From Nemertoderma westbladi (lineage: Eukaryota > Xenacoelomorpha > Nemertodermatida > Nemertodermatidae), in assembly GCA_032718475.1 (NCBI GenBank), contig JAUCBJ010001416.1, positions 1-64,000 on the forward strand: a stretch of DNA of 64,000 bases, given 5' to 3'. The notes below the pieces were generated by a model. It saw only the letters and a list, made by a program, of their open reading frames with translations. It searched no databases and was not told the DNA's origin. Below are positions 40,434 through 51,429 of the stretch, in pieces. The position numbers were made by a program, and so were the translations under genes. How positions within the stretch are numbered: the stretch's first letter is position 1; each line of letters begins with the position of its first letter.

Positions 40434-41655
40434 CCACGAAGCTAAGGAAAATTAGACACTCTTTGACTCATCAGTTCATTGATTTACCGAGTTAAAATAA
40501 CTCCCGGTATTGCCAAGGTAACTGGACTTTTCTAGAAATGCTGAGTTTTACATTAAGATCTAGTTTGTGGTTCCAGGTGACACATCGACTTCAAGGAAGC
40601 TTCATTGAGTAGTTTATGTGCAAAATTAATTATTAATTTGTTAAAAAGTCTGTTTGCAGTGGTTGTCAAGGTAACTGGCAAATAGAACAACGTAGATTGG
40701 ATGCAGAATAAGTGGTATTATGGTGGTAGGGGTTGGTCCCAAGTCATAATGCCTTCAACTTGTGTTTCTAATTATAATTTTTTAAATTATAACATCTGTT
40801 TAGCCTGGTTACCAAGGTAGCTGGATTTTCTAATTAACCACAATTGGCTCCTCTAAGGACCTTCCTTATAGTTGAGTTGGGAAACCCAATATTTATATCT
40901 AATACAGTTTTCCTACAAACAAGAGTTAAAAATATAGACTTGAATGATATTGACTTTAATAAGCTCCAGTTACCATGGTAACTAGATATTTCTGGAATGT
41001 TTTGAGTTTCACTAAAAGTTCCAACTAGTGGTCCAGATAACACATACCCAGTTTTGTAAAATTTTATCGTGAGGTCTATGTCCAAATGAATAATTGTTGT
41101 ATAAAAACATCTGTTTTCAGCGGTTGTCATGGTAACTGCAAAATAGAACAATCAAATTCGGACGCAGAATAAGTTATATAGTGGGGGTAGGGATTGGTCC
41201 CAAGTCATCACACCTTAACCTTAGGCTTCAAATTAACATTTTATAAATTTTAACATCTGTTTAGCCCGGTTGCCAAGGTAACTGGATTTTTTATTTAACC
41301 TCAATCGGTTCTGCTATGGACCTTATAGTTGTGTTGCGAAACCCCAAGTTTATATGTATTATAGTTTTCCTACAAATAGAGTTACAAATATTGACTTGAA
41401 ATACATAGACTTTTTTCTAAGTCCGTTGCCATGGAAACCAGATTTTTCCTGGATATGAGACCCATCCCACACGACGCGCCTTGATGAGTTGTATATACAT
41501 GCAAAATTTCAGGGTACTTTTAAAGGCTAGTTTTTTCACCTATCAAAAAACACTAAATCTGCTCCATACAAGTAAAACAGCCCACTATGAATAGACCATC
41601 TCAGCTAAGGAAAATCTTTCTTAGCGAAAGTAGTTGATTTTCCTTAGCTTCGTGG
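40434..41655. mobile_element. 1.2-kb nonautonomous element rich in GTTACCATGGTAAC-type palindromes
   Basis: Inverted termini CCACGAAGCTAAGGAAAAT (40434-40452) and its complement (41637-41655). The interior is about 2.5 copies of a roughly 460-bp unit (anchors at 40507 and 40968, 40808 and 41270, 40677 and 41137). Seven or so near-palindromes of the type GTTGCCAAGGTAAC or GTTACCATGGTAAC occur. No protein. The target duplication is unresolved. Confidence 0.6.
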
Positions 41656-42480
41656 ACAGTATGTTTTCCACTGTTTAAAAAATTAAAATAAGTACAATTA
41701 TTATTATTATTGCACTCAAAATACACCTAATGGTGTCTTTACTAGTGACGGGCCTAGTGGCCCGATAAGGAACCAACCTTTTATTTCATAAAAAATGTGA
41801 TTACTAATTTGAGTTCCTGGTTATAAATCTTAGTGTTCTGTACAAATCTTTTACTCGCTTACAAATCTAAACTAAATAGAGTAACATAAACTATTTCCAA
41901 CTTAGAATAATGTGAATACAGACGATCCATAATAAATAGCCCGTTTATAAAGGATTCCTGGAAGGATTGGTTGAATGCAACCGGAACCCAATATTTATTT
42001 GCGTCCACCATAGTTCAAGGAGACATCTAAAAATATACTGTCTAGACATGCCATATACATACATATATGACATTGCTATATAATTACAACATCTGGTGCC
42101 ACAGTTAATCTGATGAGAGAGAATAGAGAGAGAGCTGCTATTGGTGAGCGTCGTCGCTGATCTAATAAGTAATATACTGTAGGCCAACAAAGAAATCTCC
42201 CAATGGGAATTTAATGGAAGTATTCTTACACGACACACTTTACCCTCCGCCATTTACAGAGCCGTCCAGTTCCGAGTAAACATATAAATCATAATTGTTA
42301 TTATTATTAAATCATAGATAAAATACAGATTGAGATTAATGCAACACAAACAGACGAAAAGTGGCCAATACAACCGCTCAGATAATACAGTAGTTACCTG
42401 TACAATCAAAGAGAGAAAGCCGCCCCGCCGCCGCTGCTGTACTGTCACCGAGAGAAATTTGCTCTGCGGTACCGGTGTAG
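41656..42480. other. no gene recognised
   Basis: AT-rich sequence with a TTATTATTATTATT run near 41700 and (TA)-rich motifs. Open frames are short and carry no motif. A 12-base C run sits at 42489-42500. Confidence 0.4.
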
Positions 42481-42639
42481 CAAAAAGTCCCCCCCCCCCC
42501 CGTGTTATTGTTATTTGCAATTAAGGTAATATTTCAATACAAACTAAACTTCATGTTGACGCCACCAGCCTCTTTTACTTTGCTGCAATGGGCACAGAGG
42601 CGCCGTACTCTACTCCAGTGTATTCTCCTGCAATAAAGA

Positions 42640-42780
42640 TATAATTTTACTGAAACGCAACTTTTTCGCCGAATCGCATCTTTTTGGCGAAACGCGACTT
42701 TTTTTGACGAAACGTATCTTTTTTGCCGAAACGCAACTTTTTTTGCCGAAACGCGACAGTTGCCGAAACGCGACGAAACC
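42640..42780. repeat. short-period array around CGAAACGCGACTTTTTTTGC
   Basis: Six to seven imperfect units of about 20-22 bases. The 82-codon minus-strand frame through it is an artefact of the array. Confidence 0.6.
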
Positions 42781-42946
42781 ACGGTTACATAGCGCCGTGC
42801 TGCGCGAAATCCCCTTTCAGCGAAAAAATCAGTCAGTATAATTGAATTAAATTTATTGCTCGATAAATTTAATTATATTATATAATTCAAGGTTCTGTAC
42901 TACTCACCTAGCTGAGAAAGATAGGTTAATTAAAAAGTCAATAACA

Positions 42947-43215
42947 TAGTGTCTGCCATAGCCCACTATTGGGAAGCAGTAAATCAATTGAGGGTAATAA
43001 CCGGGATTGAATGTAAGATCTTGCTTCAGCGTAAGGAAGCGCTAAATCTGTTGAGGTCAATGGCTGGGAATAGAATGTAGGATCTTACGCCATCATATTC
43101 CTGCATTCCTATTGGTTAAACTGTGATTTATTCCTGGGTTCCTATTGGTTGGTAATAGTCGTCAATACGCACGCATTCGATGATTGACATCAATAGTGGG
43201 CTATGGCAGACACTG
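42947..43215. mobile_element. hAT-like MITE, 269 bp
   Basis: Ends TAGTGTCTGCCATAGCCCAC and the complement of CAATAGTGGGCTATGGCAGA plus CACTG are inverted over about 25 bases. The CAGTG-like terminal pentamer is hAT-like, but no 8-base duplication was confirmed. Internally a GTAAGATCTTGC/GTAGGATCTTAC pair forms a further short repeat. Confidence 0.55.
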
Positions 43216-43495
43216 CATTAGGGGTAGTCATACCTAAACTACTCATGCCTACAAACCTTAAGTACTACTAACACAGTAGGCCTAAGATGTTTAAAAGTAA
43301 AGTTCAAAACATTAGCTAACAAACAACTATTCCGCTGTCGGTTTTCGTGAACAACAACAGTGACGCAGATGCTAAACCGAAACGGATTTTCCTACCCTCG
43401 CCCCACAAATAAGGCGCTGCAACCGGCTGCTACGCAACCTAAACGTTGTCATATCTCTAACACCCCACAATAACCCAAACCTTGGCAATTACCTA
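43216..43495. other. spacer, no gene
   Basis: Mixed sequence with GC content higher than its surroundings after 43380. It may be part of the Penelope-like remnant that follows. Confidence 0.35.
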
Positions 43496-43920
43496 TTGAG
43501 AAAAGCCCCACCACCTGGTTTCCCCGGTAATCAACCTTGCGGTAGTGCTGTGGGCCGTTGCCTCACGTGCCCCACAATAGCTGATCACCGAAAGACCCCT
43601 TGGGGGAGCGAATTACAGGGTCCTTCAATGGCAAATCCCATAGCGTCGAATATTTCAGCGCATGCCGACAATGTTCCTTAGCATCATTTTATTACGTCGG
43701 ACAAACCGAATAGTACATACCTAAACATATGAATACACACCGGACCACAATACGAGATGCGCGATCGGGTAAACTTTCACTATTTGAATACCCCGAAAGG
43801 ATCCTATTGGATCACTTCCTTACCTGCGGGATGGAAGAAAACCTTACGGTTACAATAATAAAAACTATTAACAACCACCTAGGCAGACTATGCCGTGAAG
43901 CCGTACACATTAACTTTTAC
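43496..43920 (+). pseudogene. Penelope-like element, GIY-YIG endonuclease region fragment
   Basis: Two blocks in different frames. The first has NQPCGSAVGRCLTCPTIADH, like the Cys-rich linker before the GIY-YIG domain of Penelope elements. The second (43729 onward) has MNTHRTTIRDAR, ILLDHFLTCGME, TVTIIKTINNH and CREAVHINFY, matching the C-terminal part of that domain (NxHR, HF, II, RExxxI pattern). The catalytic GIY part between them is degraded by stops. A 24-base C run (43921-43944) follows. Confidence 0.5.
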
Positions 43921-44003
43921 ACCCCCCCCCCCCCCCCCCCCCCCTCAATAAGGTTTACCCTGCAATATGACACCCCCACACACATCTGATCTGACAGGTG
44001 AGG

Positions 44004-44390
44004 TTCATAATTGTTGTTGACTATGTTCTACGCATGTCCTTAGATCATCATGATGATGATGGGGTAATGGTAACTCCACCTACTGGCTCCAGAAGTCGAG
44101 GAAATCATGCCAATTACCTAACTGATCTAGACTTTGCCGATGACGTAGGAGTACTCTCAGAATCACTAGTGGGAGCCCAACGGCTCCTCAGCTCATTAGA
44201 ACAGGCTGCTTCTAGTGTTGGTATTTTTATTAACTCCAAAAAGACCAAAATTTTGACAGTTAACTTTGAAAGTCCTCAGCAAGTCTCTGATCGGATGAGC
44301 ATAAGCTCAAAGGATGGTATGGTTGCGCATGTGGACGACTTCTGTTACCTGGGATCATGGATCCGGAAGTCAGGTGAGGACCTTCGGTGC
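44004..44390 (+). mobile_element. internal fragment of the RTE-like LINE
   Basis: Encodes IIVVDYVLRMSLDHHDDDG through LTDLDFADDVGVLSESLVGA to CYLGSWIRKSGEDLR, equal to the middle of the 47970-50132 frame. Both ends are lost, including the 3' UTR that normal retrotransposition retains, so it was probably shaped by later rearrangement. Confidence 0.75.
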
Positions 44391-44439
44391 GACAGGTGCG
44401 ACATTTTGTTTCCCGCGTTATACGATTCATAAGGGTTCT

Positions 44440-45150
44440 AAATTAGAAAAATAAATGTTAATTTTTATGAATTTAGAATGCATTATTTTATTCTAATATT
44501 TGCATAGGCCTGCCTATTATTGCATAAATATTGCATTGCACGAGTTTTCTATTTTTTGTGGAAATCTAAGAAATAGTTTTTACTTTTCAAGTACCACTTC
44601 TTATCTTTCACTATTTTCAGTGTCACGTCTGTGTAAGTTTTAATTATCATAATAATATGTGAATGAATGTCTGTCAATATGTCTAGTAACAAGAAAGCAC
44701 AAAACCATGATAAGATATTTGCTGTGGGGGTTTTCCTGGTCGCTGATTTCATTACTGAGGTCAGTTTTCACTTTTAATGAAATCTAGTGTGTATGTATGT
44801 CGGTCTGTCGGTCTTTCAGACTATCCGACTATCTGCCTGTCAAATATAAGAAAAAGGCACACCATTTAGCTAAAAGTTAAGCTATAGGGGTTCCCTGGTC
44901 GCAGAATTCATTTCTAGTGTCAAATTTAACATTTGATGACTTCCAAATTGTCTGTTTGGCTGTCAGACTATCGGTTATATTTTGACAGACAGACTGACAG
45001 GCATACAGACAGAACCGACAAGGCCAAATTTGATTTATGACATCAGAAATGAAGTCACCGACCACGGAAACCCTTACAGGGAATTTTAAGATAGTTAGAT
45101 AGATCGTTAGATAGATAGTTAGAAAGATAGTTAGAAAGATAGTATGCTTT
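44440..45150. other. no gene; diverged repeats
   Basis: Contains GTCTGTCGGTCTTTCAGACT-like microrepeats. An inverted pair of about 45 bases (GGGGTTCCCTGGTCGC at 44888 and its complement at about 45055) could fold into a hairpin and be a MITE. GATAGTTAGAAA units lie at 45090-45140. Confidence 0.4.
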
Positions 45151-45164
45151 TTATTAATAATAAT

Positions 45165-45900
45165 ATATATTTATATAGCGCCTTTCTGAACATATTTCAA
45201 GGCGCTTAAAAAACTAATTGAAACCAACTAAAAAAACTTTAAAAACTGCGTTATAAAAAACTGCGATCTAAAAAACACCAGGCTACGTACAGTGAATTAA
45301 TTACTAAGTAAAAAGTTTGAACAATATTAAACAAAAAATCAGCACTATTCCTCTTTGTACAGGTGAGTTTTGAGTCGCGAATTAAACAGAGTCAACGTCG
45401 TGGCATCTCTAACTTCTTGCGGGAGTGAGTTTCAGATCGTTGGTGCCGCAATTGAGAACGCCCGTCTCCCGTAATTATGCAAGTGAAACTGCGGTAGAAA
45501 TAGAAGTCCCTTACCAGCAGACCGTAATTGTCGTGGAGGTACATAGGGAGATATTAAATGGGTCAAGTAGTCAGGAGCAGCACCATGTAAACACTTGAAT
45601 GTCAACAAAACTATTTTAAATCTGATCCGTAAATTTACTGGTAGCCAATGCAAACGTTTAAGGACTGGAGTGATGTGCTCTCGTTTCTTAACGCCCTCTA
45701 GCAGTCGCGCTGCGGAATTCTGTACATATTGTAATTTTTTGATTGACTTCGAGGGTATTCCATAATATAATGAGTTGTTGCTATCGAGTTTGTTTGTGAC
45801 AAAGGCGTGAATTAAGATTTCAAGGTCATGTCTGCTGAGGTACCGTTTAATTTTAGCCAAACTTCGAAGATGAAGAAATGCATCTCGGACCGTTATTGAC
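45165..45900 (-). mobile_element. 5'-truncated L2-like LINE
   Basis: A 142-codon minus-strand frame (45860-45432): IKRYLSRHDLEILIHAFVT, NSLYYGIPSKSIKKLQYVQN, HWLPVNLRIRFKIVLLTF, ISPYVPPRQLRSA, YGRRAFSIAAPTI. It is the L2/CR1-type C-terminal domain. A TGA interrupts just after APTI. The 3' end is the TATATAGCGCCTTTCT tail at about 45172. Confidence 0.75.
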
Positions 45901-45905
45901 GTTAT

Positions 45906-46680
45906 TGACGGACAGACATAGTGACGGACAAAACCAACAGTAAAACGGACAGGCAGCCGTATCTCGAGAAATAAGACAGATCTTGCTAAACGGTTTTCAA
46001 ATTTGGAATCTTAATAAAATTATGCTCTTGATGAAAAAAAAAATTTGCAAAAAACTATTGATTTAGCGCTAAACAAAATTTTTGTTGAAATTCAGGAAAT
46101 TTACAATTAAGGATATACAATATTTGAATTACATCACTGAGTTACCAGATGGACTAAATATGTCAAGTGACCAATCATATGAAAGCTTAATGCTTGATCC
46201 TCATTGGCTGTTTTCCTACTTAGGAGAAATAAGAACAGGAAATGTTAGTGTTGCACCAGTGCAACCCTATGCAGCAAAGGGTTAATATGTACTCCATGAA
46301 CCTATTGTACTGTACTTGTCTCAATGACTGTATTTACAATATGATATTTCTAATTCCAGTGGTGCTGGAATTATTCCACAGTCTCATAGCTACTAACAGT
46401 ACAGAAGGGTTTTTTTTATTAGCTATTAATTGATGGATTTGAAAAAGTGTAAGATTGCATGGTTGATGAAGGTCCGCGATATTTAGTTAGTAAAATAAGT
46501 TGCCGTTGTTTTGCTTAATGTATCCATGTATCTTTATTTATGATACGGCAATAAAATATAAAAAAAAGGTGTTTATATAATTGTGTGAAAAGTAACACTT
46601 TATAGCGTTATGGCCCGAGTGTATTTATTTACAGAGCGAGCGCAGCGAGGGTGGTTTACATAAATAAATAAGGGTCTTTA
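45906..46680. other. no recognised gene; one possible exon
   Basis: A 67-codon frame at 46082-46285 follows a possible acceptor (TTCAG at about 46096). It contains TIKDIQYLNYITELPDGLNM and ends PYAAKG; no domain is known to me. It could be the last exon of a host or transposon gene. The rest is AT-rich. Confidence 0.3.
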
Positions 46681-46757
46681 ACTACTACTACTAGGATTGG
46701 CATGCTGCATTGCAGCTGCATTTTTAAGAATGCTGTGCCGGCTTATCGACAAAATGG
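46681..46757 (-). repeat. 3' end of the RTE-like LINE
   Basis: (ACT)n followed by AGGATTGGCATGCTGCATTG and the complement of the LINE 3' terminus. Less than 80 bases. Confidence 0.7.
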
Positions 46758-46880
46758 TCTCAAAATGGTCTTTAACGCTGAATAATGAATAGTGTCCTTT
46801 TCAAACAACGTTGTTCAAATTGTGTTATATTATGTTAAATTATTCGCGATCTGAATGTTTAATCTGTCTAATTATGCCTA

Positions 46881-47010
46881 ATGAGGGAGGAGCTAGCTCA
46901 GTTGGTTGAGCGCCGAGCCTACAATAGATGTAATGGATTTCTCGTGCTCCTTGGCACGATAAGCTCCAAAACGGCTTTGAATCTCAAAAAGGTTCCAGGT
47001 AGTGTTCAAC
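46881..47010 (+). repeat. tRNA-derived SINE-like sequence
   Basis: A-box TAGCTCAGTTGG at 46894 with GGTTGAGCGCC beyond, a canonical D-arm. The B-box position near 46991 reads GGTTCCAGGT and is degraded. Confidence 0.5.
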
Positions 47011-47287
47011 TTTTGCTTAGTGTTTTGGTTTAACGGCTAACATAAAATATTTCCACCAGAACACGGTGCTTCAATAACAGGACTTGTTATTTAAGGACGT
47101 CCACAACTTTTTAATATAGTACAAAAACACAGTGATTTTCTGTTCATCCCAAATAATACGGATGATTCTAAATTAGGAAAACACTAGTAAAACAGTAAAA
47201 CACTAGGAAAACATAGGAAGAGTACTGTAAAACACACGGAAAACAGTGAAAATATTGATCAGCAGGGAATTTAACACATGTACTTCT

Positions 47288-47924
47288 CTGAATTGACAAT
47301 CCTAAATGTACTCCTCGCATAGCAGCCCTTAAGTAATCACCGTAAAACATAGGGAAAACACTATAAAAACACTATAAACCTTCCGGAAAACAGTGAAAAA
47401 ATTGATCAGCATTAAATTTTACCTATATGCTGCAAAAAAATAAATTGAAAGAGTCTAATACTGCCCAGAAAGCTTGTTGCCAGGCAACCAAAGAACTGTA
47501 ACCAATCAGCATACGGTGCAGTACTGTATCAGTACAGCAGTACTACTGTATCCTTGTTTTACCGGTCAGTTGGTAGAGGCGCAAAGTACCAGTATTGCTG
47601 TATTCTGGTAGGCCTATTACCTGATTACAGATTACAGTATTAGTGCTGTAGTGCAGTAGTGTAATGCTGTAATGTCCCATGGCTATGGCATCATCTCTGT
47701 AACCAGGCTGCCAGGCTGTCTTAATACTGTAATGCTTACCGGTACTACTCAGCTACTAAATATAGAAATATTTACAGCTTTAACTAACCCTAACAATACT
47801 GCAATATCTGAATACTGGAATACACTACTGCACTACAGCACTAATACTGTAATCTGTAATCAGGTAATAGGCCTACCAGAATACAGCAATACTGGTACTT
47901 TGCGCCTCTACCGACTGACCGGTA
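47288..47924 (+). repeat. 637-bp direct repeat flanking the LINE, copy A
   Basis: Starts CTGAATTGACAATCC and ends CGACTGACCGGTA. Copy B is 50134-50770, the same length with only a few substitutions (for example AGCAGCCC versus AGCACCCC). The LINE lies exactly between them, so the pair behaves as its target-site duplication. Confidence 0.85.
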
Positions 47925-50133
47925 CTACTACTACTACTAGGATCGGCATGCTGCATTGCAGCTGAATTTTTAAGAATGCTGTGCCGGCTTGTCAACAAAA
48001 TTGCACCGCCACAACTCCCTATCACCCATGACATTTGCTAGATCATCCGCATCTTTAAGGCCAGTGTCCTTTAAGATGCGTCTCAAGAAAGTCATGTGCT
48101 GTCCACCATGCTTATTCACTCCATGAGGCTGCCAAAGTACAAGATTATGCACTGGCTGGTCCTCACGGCGAAAGCAATGTCCTGCAAAGCGGAGGCGATT
48201 TTGTTCTAGTGTCAAGCTTGGGGGAACCAATGAGACACCTCCAATGTTATATAGTGTCTGGTTGGAGATGTGTGCATTGTACTTGACACAATGAACCCGG
48301 CGTAGCATTCTTGTGAATGTGCCATCCAGAGATTTGGTGTCCTCAGCAGTTAGAGCCCAGCATGGACTCCCATAGAGGAGTACTGGAACTACTGCTGCTC
48401 TAAATAATCGGACCTTAAGTTTCCGATTAATTCTCGGTGACTTCCAAATCCTGGAAAGCCTATTCAAGGCTGCCCATGCCTTTCCCTTACGTATTCGAAG
48501 GTCCTCACCTGACTTCCGGATCCATGATCCCAGGTAACAGAAGTCGTCCACATGCTCAAGCATACCATCCTTTGAGCTTATGCTCATCCGATCAGAGACT
48601 TGCTGAGGACTTTCAAAGTTAACTGTCAGAATTTTGGTCTTTCTGGAGTTAATAAAAAGACCAACACTAGAAGCAGCATGTTCTAATGAGCTGAGGAGCC
48701 GTTGGGCTCCCTCTAATGATTCTGAGAGTACTCCTAAGTCATCAGCAAAGTCTAGATCAGTTAGGTACTTGGCAGGATTTCCTCGACTTCTGGAGCCAGT
48801 AGGTGGAGTTATCATCACCCCATCATCATTATGATGATCTAAGGACATGCGTAGAACATAGTCAACCACAATAATGAACAAGAATGGTGCAAGTGTGTCT
48901 CCTTGGAGGACGCCCCATAACACTTCAAATGGTTCTGTGTCACCGTCAACAGTAGACACAAATGTTGTCAAACCATCGTATACTGATCTGATTGCTGCAA
49001 TAATTTCATCAGGAATCCCATATAATGAAAGTATGCTGAACATACGTGAGCGAGAGACTGAATCAAAGGCCTTGAAGAAGTCAACAAAGATAACAGCCAG
49101 ATGCCTGTCTTCCTTTTTTGATAATTCTTCAATTATCCTTCTAAGTGCCAAAATGGGCTCCATGGTCCCACGACCTTTACGGAACCCATTCTGATTTCCA
49201 CGGAGCAGTCTCTCAATGGGATCCCTGATGCGATTTAATAGAATCCTATTGTATAGCTTTGCAGCAATCGAGATCAATGAGATTCCCCGAAAAGAACCAT
49301 AGAGTGTTAGGTTGCCCTTCTTGGGAACTGGCACCAACTTATTTGTTTTCATTTCTTGTGGGACTCTTGTTGTACCATCTACTCCACTGGCACGATTGGT
49401 CTTAATGCTCTTTGCAGCAGCCTTCACTTCTGCAAAGGAGATATCGCCAATGGGAATATCTGGGAGTACAGACTCAGACACCTTTACTTCTATAAAGTTA
49501 TCAGGCAATACCCTGTCATTATTGAGGAGCTTTTCAAAGTGGGCTTTCCAACCATTGAGGCGATCGGCTGGTGATTCAGCCTTAACCTTGGTGGTTGGTT
49601 GGCTTTTCCGCCCAGTAAGCAGATTGATCGATTTCCATGCCTGGGATGATTGCCTGCTGTCGTCAGCATCATTGATGGCATCAACCTGTTGGTTTATTAG
49701 CTCCTGTAGATTAACAGAGTACTGCCTGTTCAGGGACCTAGATGCAGCCTTAACTGCATTCTTGGCCGCTGTAGTCTGTTTGAGTCGGGACTCTTTCTGT
49801 GCCTTATGAAGGTCATTTCGGCACTTTTGAATTTTGTTGTCAGTCCAGGGGGCCCTTTTCCTGTTTCGAGGGTATACAGGAACTGTTTCTGCAGCTGCTA
49901 ACTTAACTGCTTCTGTAAAGGCAGTATAGCCCTCACAGTGATCTGCCGCCTCAGAGGCAAGAGCCTCATACCTGTTGCTCAGCTGTAGTGTGAAGCTGGA
50001 TCTCACACTTGGCTGTTGCAACAGAGAGGACCAGTCATGCCGCGGCAAGGCAGATTTCGTTGTTCTGCTAGCACGCAGACTAAGTCTTACCTTGGCCACA
50101 ATAAGGCGGTGATCACTGGAGAAGGGTCGAAGT
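47925..50133 (-). mobile_element. RTE-like LINE, 5'-truncated, nearly intact reverse transcriptase
   Basis: About 2.2 kb with a (TAG)n-type tail at 47925-47940 and the truncated 5' end at 50133. The same family supplies the fragments at 32609, 44004, 46681 and 58676, so it has been active in this genome. Confidence 0.8.
47970..50132 (-). CDS. LINE ORF2: C-terminus of endonuclease plus reverse transcriptase (partial)
   Basis: 721 codons, open to the truncation point with no natural start. It begins in the last strand of an AP-endonuclease (RPFSSDHRLIVAKVRL). RT motifs follow: NGFRKGRGTMEPI, VIFVDFFKAFDSV, GVLQGDTLAPFLFIIVVDY and the catalytic LDFADDLGVLS (FADD box). The C-terminal Cys/His-poor thumb and RFAGHCFRREDQPVH follow. 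The family is called RTE-like from the LQGDTLAPFLF motif. No internal stop occurs, so the insertion is young. Confidence 0.85.
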   Translation of the reverse strand, partial: LRPFSSDHRLIVAKVRLSLRASRTTKSALPRHDWSSLLQQPSVRSSFTLQLSNRYEALASEAADHCEGYTAFTEAVKLAAAETVPVYPRNRKRAPWTDNKIQKCRNDLHKAQKESRLKQTTAAKNAVKAASRSLNRQYSVNLQELINQQVDAINDADDSRQSSQAWKSINLLTGRKSQPTTKVKAESPADRLNGWKAHFEKLLNNDRVLPDNFIEVKVSESVLPDIPIGDISFAEVKAAAKSIKTNRASGVDGTTRVPQEMKTNKLVPVPKKGNLTLYGSFRGISLISIAAKLYNRILLNRIRDPIERLLRGNQNGFRKGRGTMEPILALRRIIEELSKKEDRHLAVIFVDFFKAFDSVSRSRMFSILSLYGIPDEIIAAIRSVYDGLTTFVSTVDGDTEPFEVLWGVLQGDTLAPFLFIIVVDYVLRMSLDHHNDDGVMITPPTGSRSRGNPAKYLTDLDFADDLGVLSESLEGAQRLLSSLEHAASSVGLFINSRKTKILTVNFESPQQVSDRMSISSKDGMLEHVDDFCYLGSWIRKSGEDLRIRKGKAWAALNRLSRIWKSPRINRKLKVRLFRAAVVPVLLYGSPCWALTAEDTKSLDGTFTRMLRRVHCVKYNAHISNQTLYNIGGVSLVPPSLTLEQNRLRFAGHCFRREDQPVHNLVLWQPHGVNKHGGQHMTFLRRILKDTGLKDADDLANVMGDRELWRCNFVDKPAQHS

Positions 50134-50770
50134 CTGAATTGACAATCCTAAATGTACTCCTCGCATAGCACCCCTTAAGTAATCACCGTAAAACATAGGG
50201 AAAACACTATAAAAACACTATAAACCTTCCGGAAAACAGTGAAAAAATTGATCAGCATTAAATTTTACATATATGCTGCAAAAAAATAAATTGAAAGAGT
50301 CTAATACTGCCCAGAAAGCTTGTTGCCAGGCAACCAAAGAACTGTAACCAATCAGCATACGGTGCAGTACTGTATCAGTACAGCAGTACTACTGTATCCT
50401 TGTTTTACCGGTCAGTTGGTAGAGGCGCAAAGTACCAGTATTGCTGTATTCTGGTAGGCCTATTACCTGATTACAGATTACAGTATTAGTGCTGTAGTGC
50501 AGTAGTGTAATGCTGTAATGTCCCATGGCTATGGCATCATCTCTGTAACCAGGCTGCCAGGCTGTCTTAATACTGTAATGCTTACCGGTACTACTCAGCT
50601 ACTAAATATAGAAATATTTACAGCTTTAACTAACCCTAACAATACTGCAATATCTGAATACTGGAATACACTACTGCACTACAGCACTAATACTGTAATC
50701 TGTAATCAGGTAATAGGCCTACCAGAATACAGCAATACTGGTACTTTGCGCCTCTACCGACTGACCGGTA
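50134..50770 (+). repeat. 637-bp direct repeat flanking the LINE, copy B
   Basis: Second copy, beginning right at the truncated 5' end of the LINE and ending CGACTGACCGGTA. It then continues into the right arm of the Mutator-like element. Confidence 0.85.
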
Positions 50771-51182
50771 AAACAAGGATAGTACTGCTGTACTGATACT
50801 GCACCGTATGCTGATTGGTTACAGTTCTTTGGTGGCCTGGCAACAAGCTTTCTGGGCAGTATTAGACTCTTTCAATTTATTTTTTTGCAGCATATACAGA
50901 TATAGGTAAAATTTAATGCTGATCAATTTTTTCACTGTTTTCCGGAAGGTTTATAGTGTTTTTATAGTGTTTTCCCTATGTTTTACGGTGATTACTTAAG
51001 GGGTGCTACTGTATGCGAGGAGTACATTTAGGATTGTCAATTCAGAGAAGTACATGTGTTAAATTTCCTGCTGATCAATATTTTCACTGTTTTCCGGGTG
51101 TTTTACAGTACTTTTCTTATGTTTTCCTAGTGTTTTACCGTTTTACTAGTGTTTTCCTAATTTAGAACTATCCAAATAATAC

Positions 51183-51429
51183 TGTATATTGCTTCCTTCT
51201 AAACAAATGAAATGGGGTACTTTGGGTCCGTTAGGATCCAAAGTATAGCCCCTAAATAATCCAAAAATGCATAGAAAAATATACCGTATTTTTAGCCGTT
51301 TTGTTTTGCTAAAAATACGTCGGAAAAAATATACAAATAAATGGCAAAGAAAATCTGATAATAATCAATTGTTATAATATAAATAAAAAGTCTATAGAGC
51401 GTCGAAAATCATGGATAAGTCGTAATAAA
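51183..51429. other. AT-rich spacer, no gene
   Basis: Nothing recognised. Confidence 0.4.

Larger units (their letters stand above)
47160..51173. mobile_element. Mutator-like nonautonomous element with long inverted repeats, split by a LINE
   Basis: Flanked by AAATAATAC at 47151-47159 and again at 51174-51182: a perfect 9-base target duplication. Ends GGATGATTCTAAATTAGGAA and the complement of TTAGAACTATCC are inverted. Similarity continues inward for about 400 bases (47160-47575 against 50770-51173). A 9-base duplication and long inverted repeats fit Mutator-like elements. Without the LINE and the extra 637 bases the element is about 1.17 kb. No transposase. Confidence 0.7.

Noticed and set aside
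48437-49809. Plus-strand frames antisense to the LINE reverse transcriptase
   Set aside because: Shadows of the minus-strand frame, with no motifs of their own.
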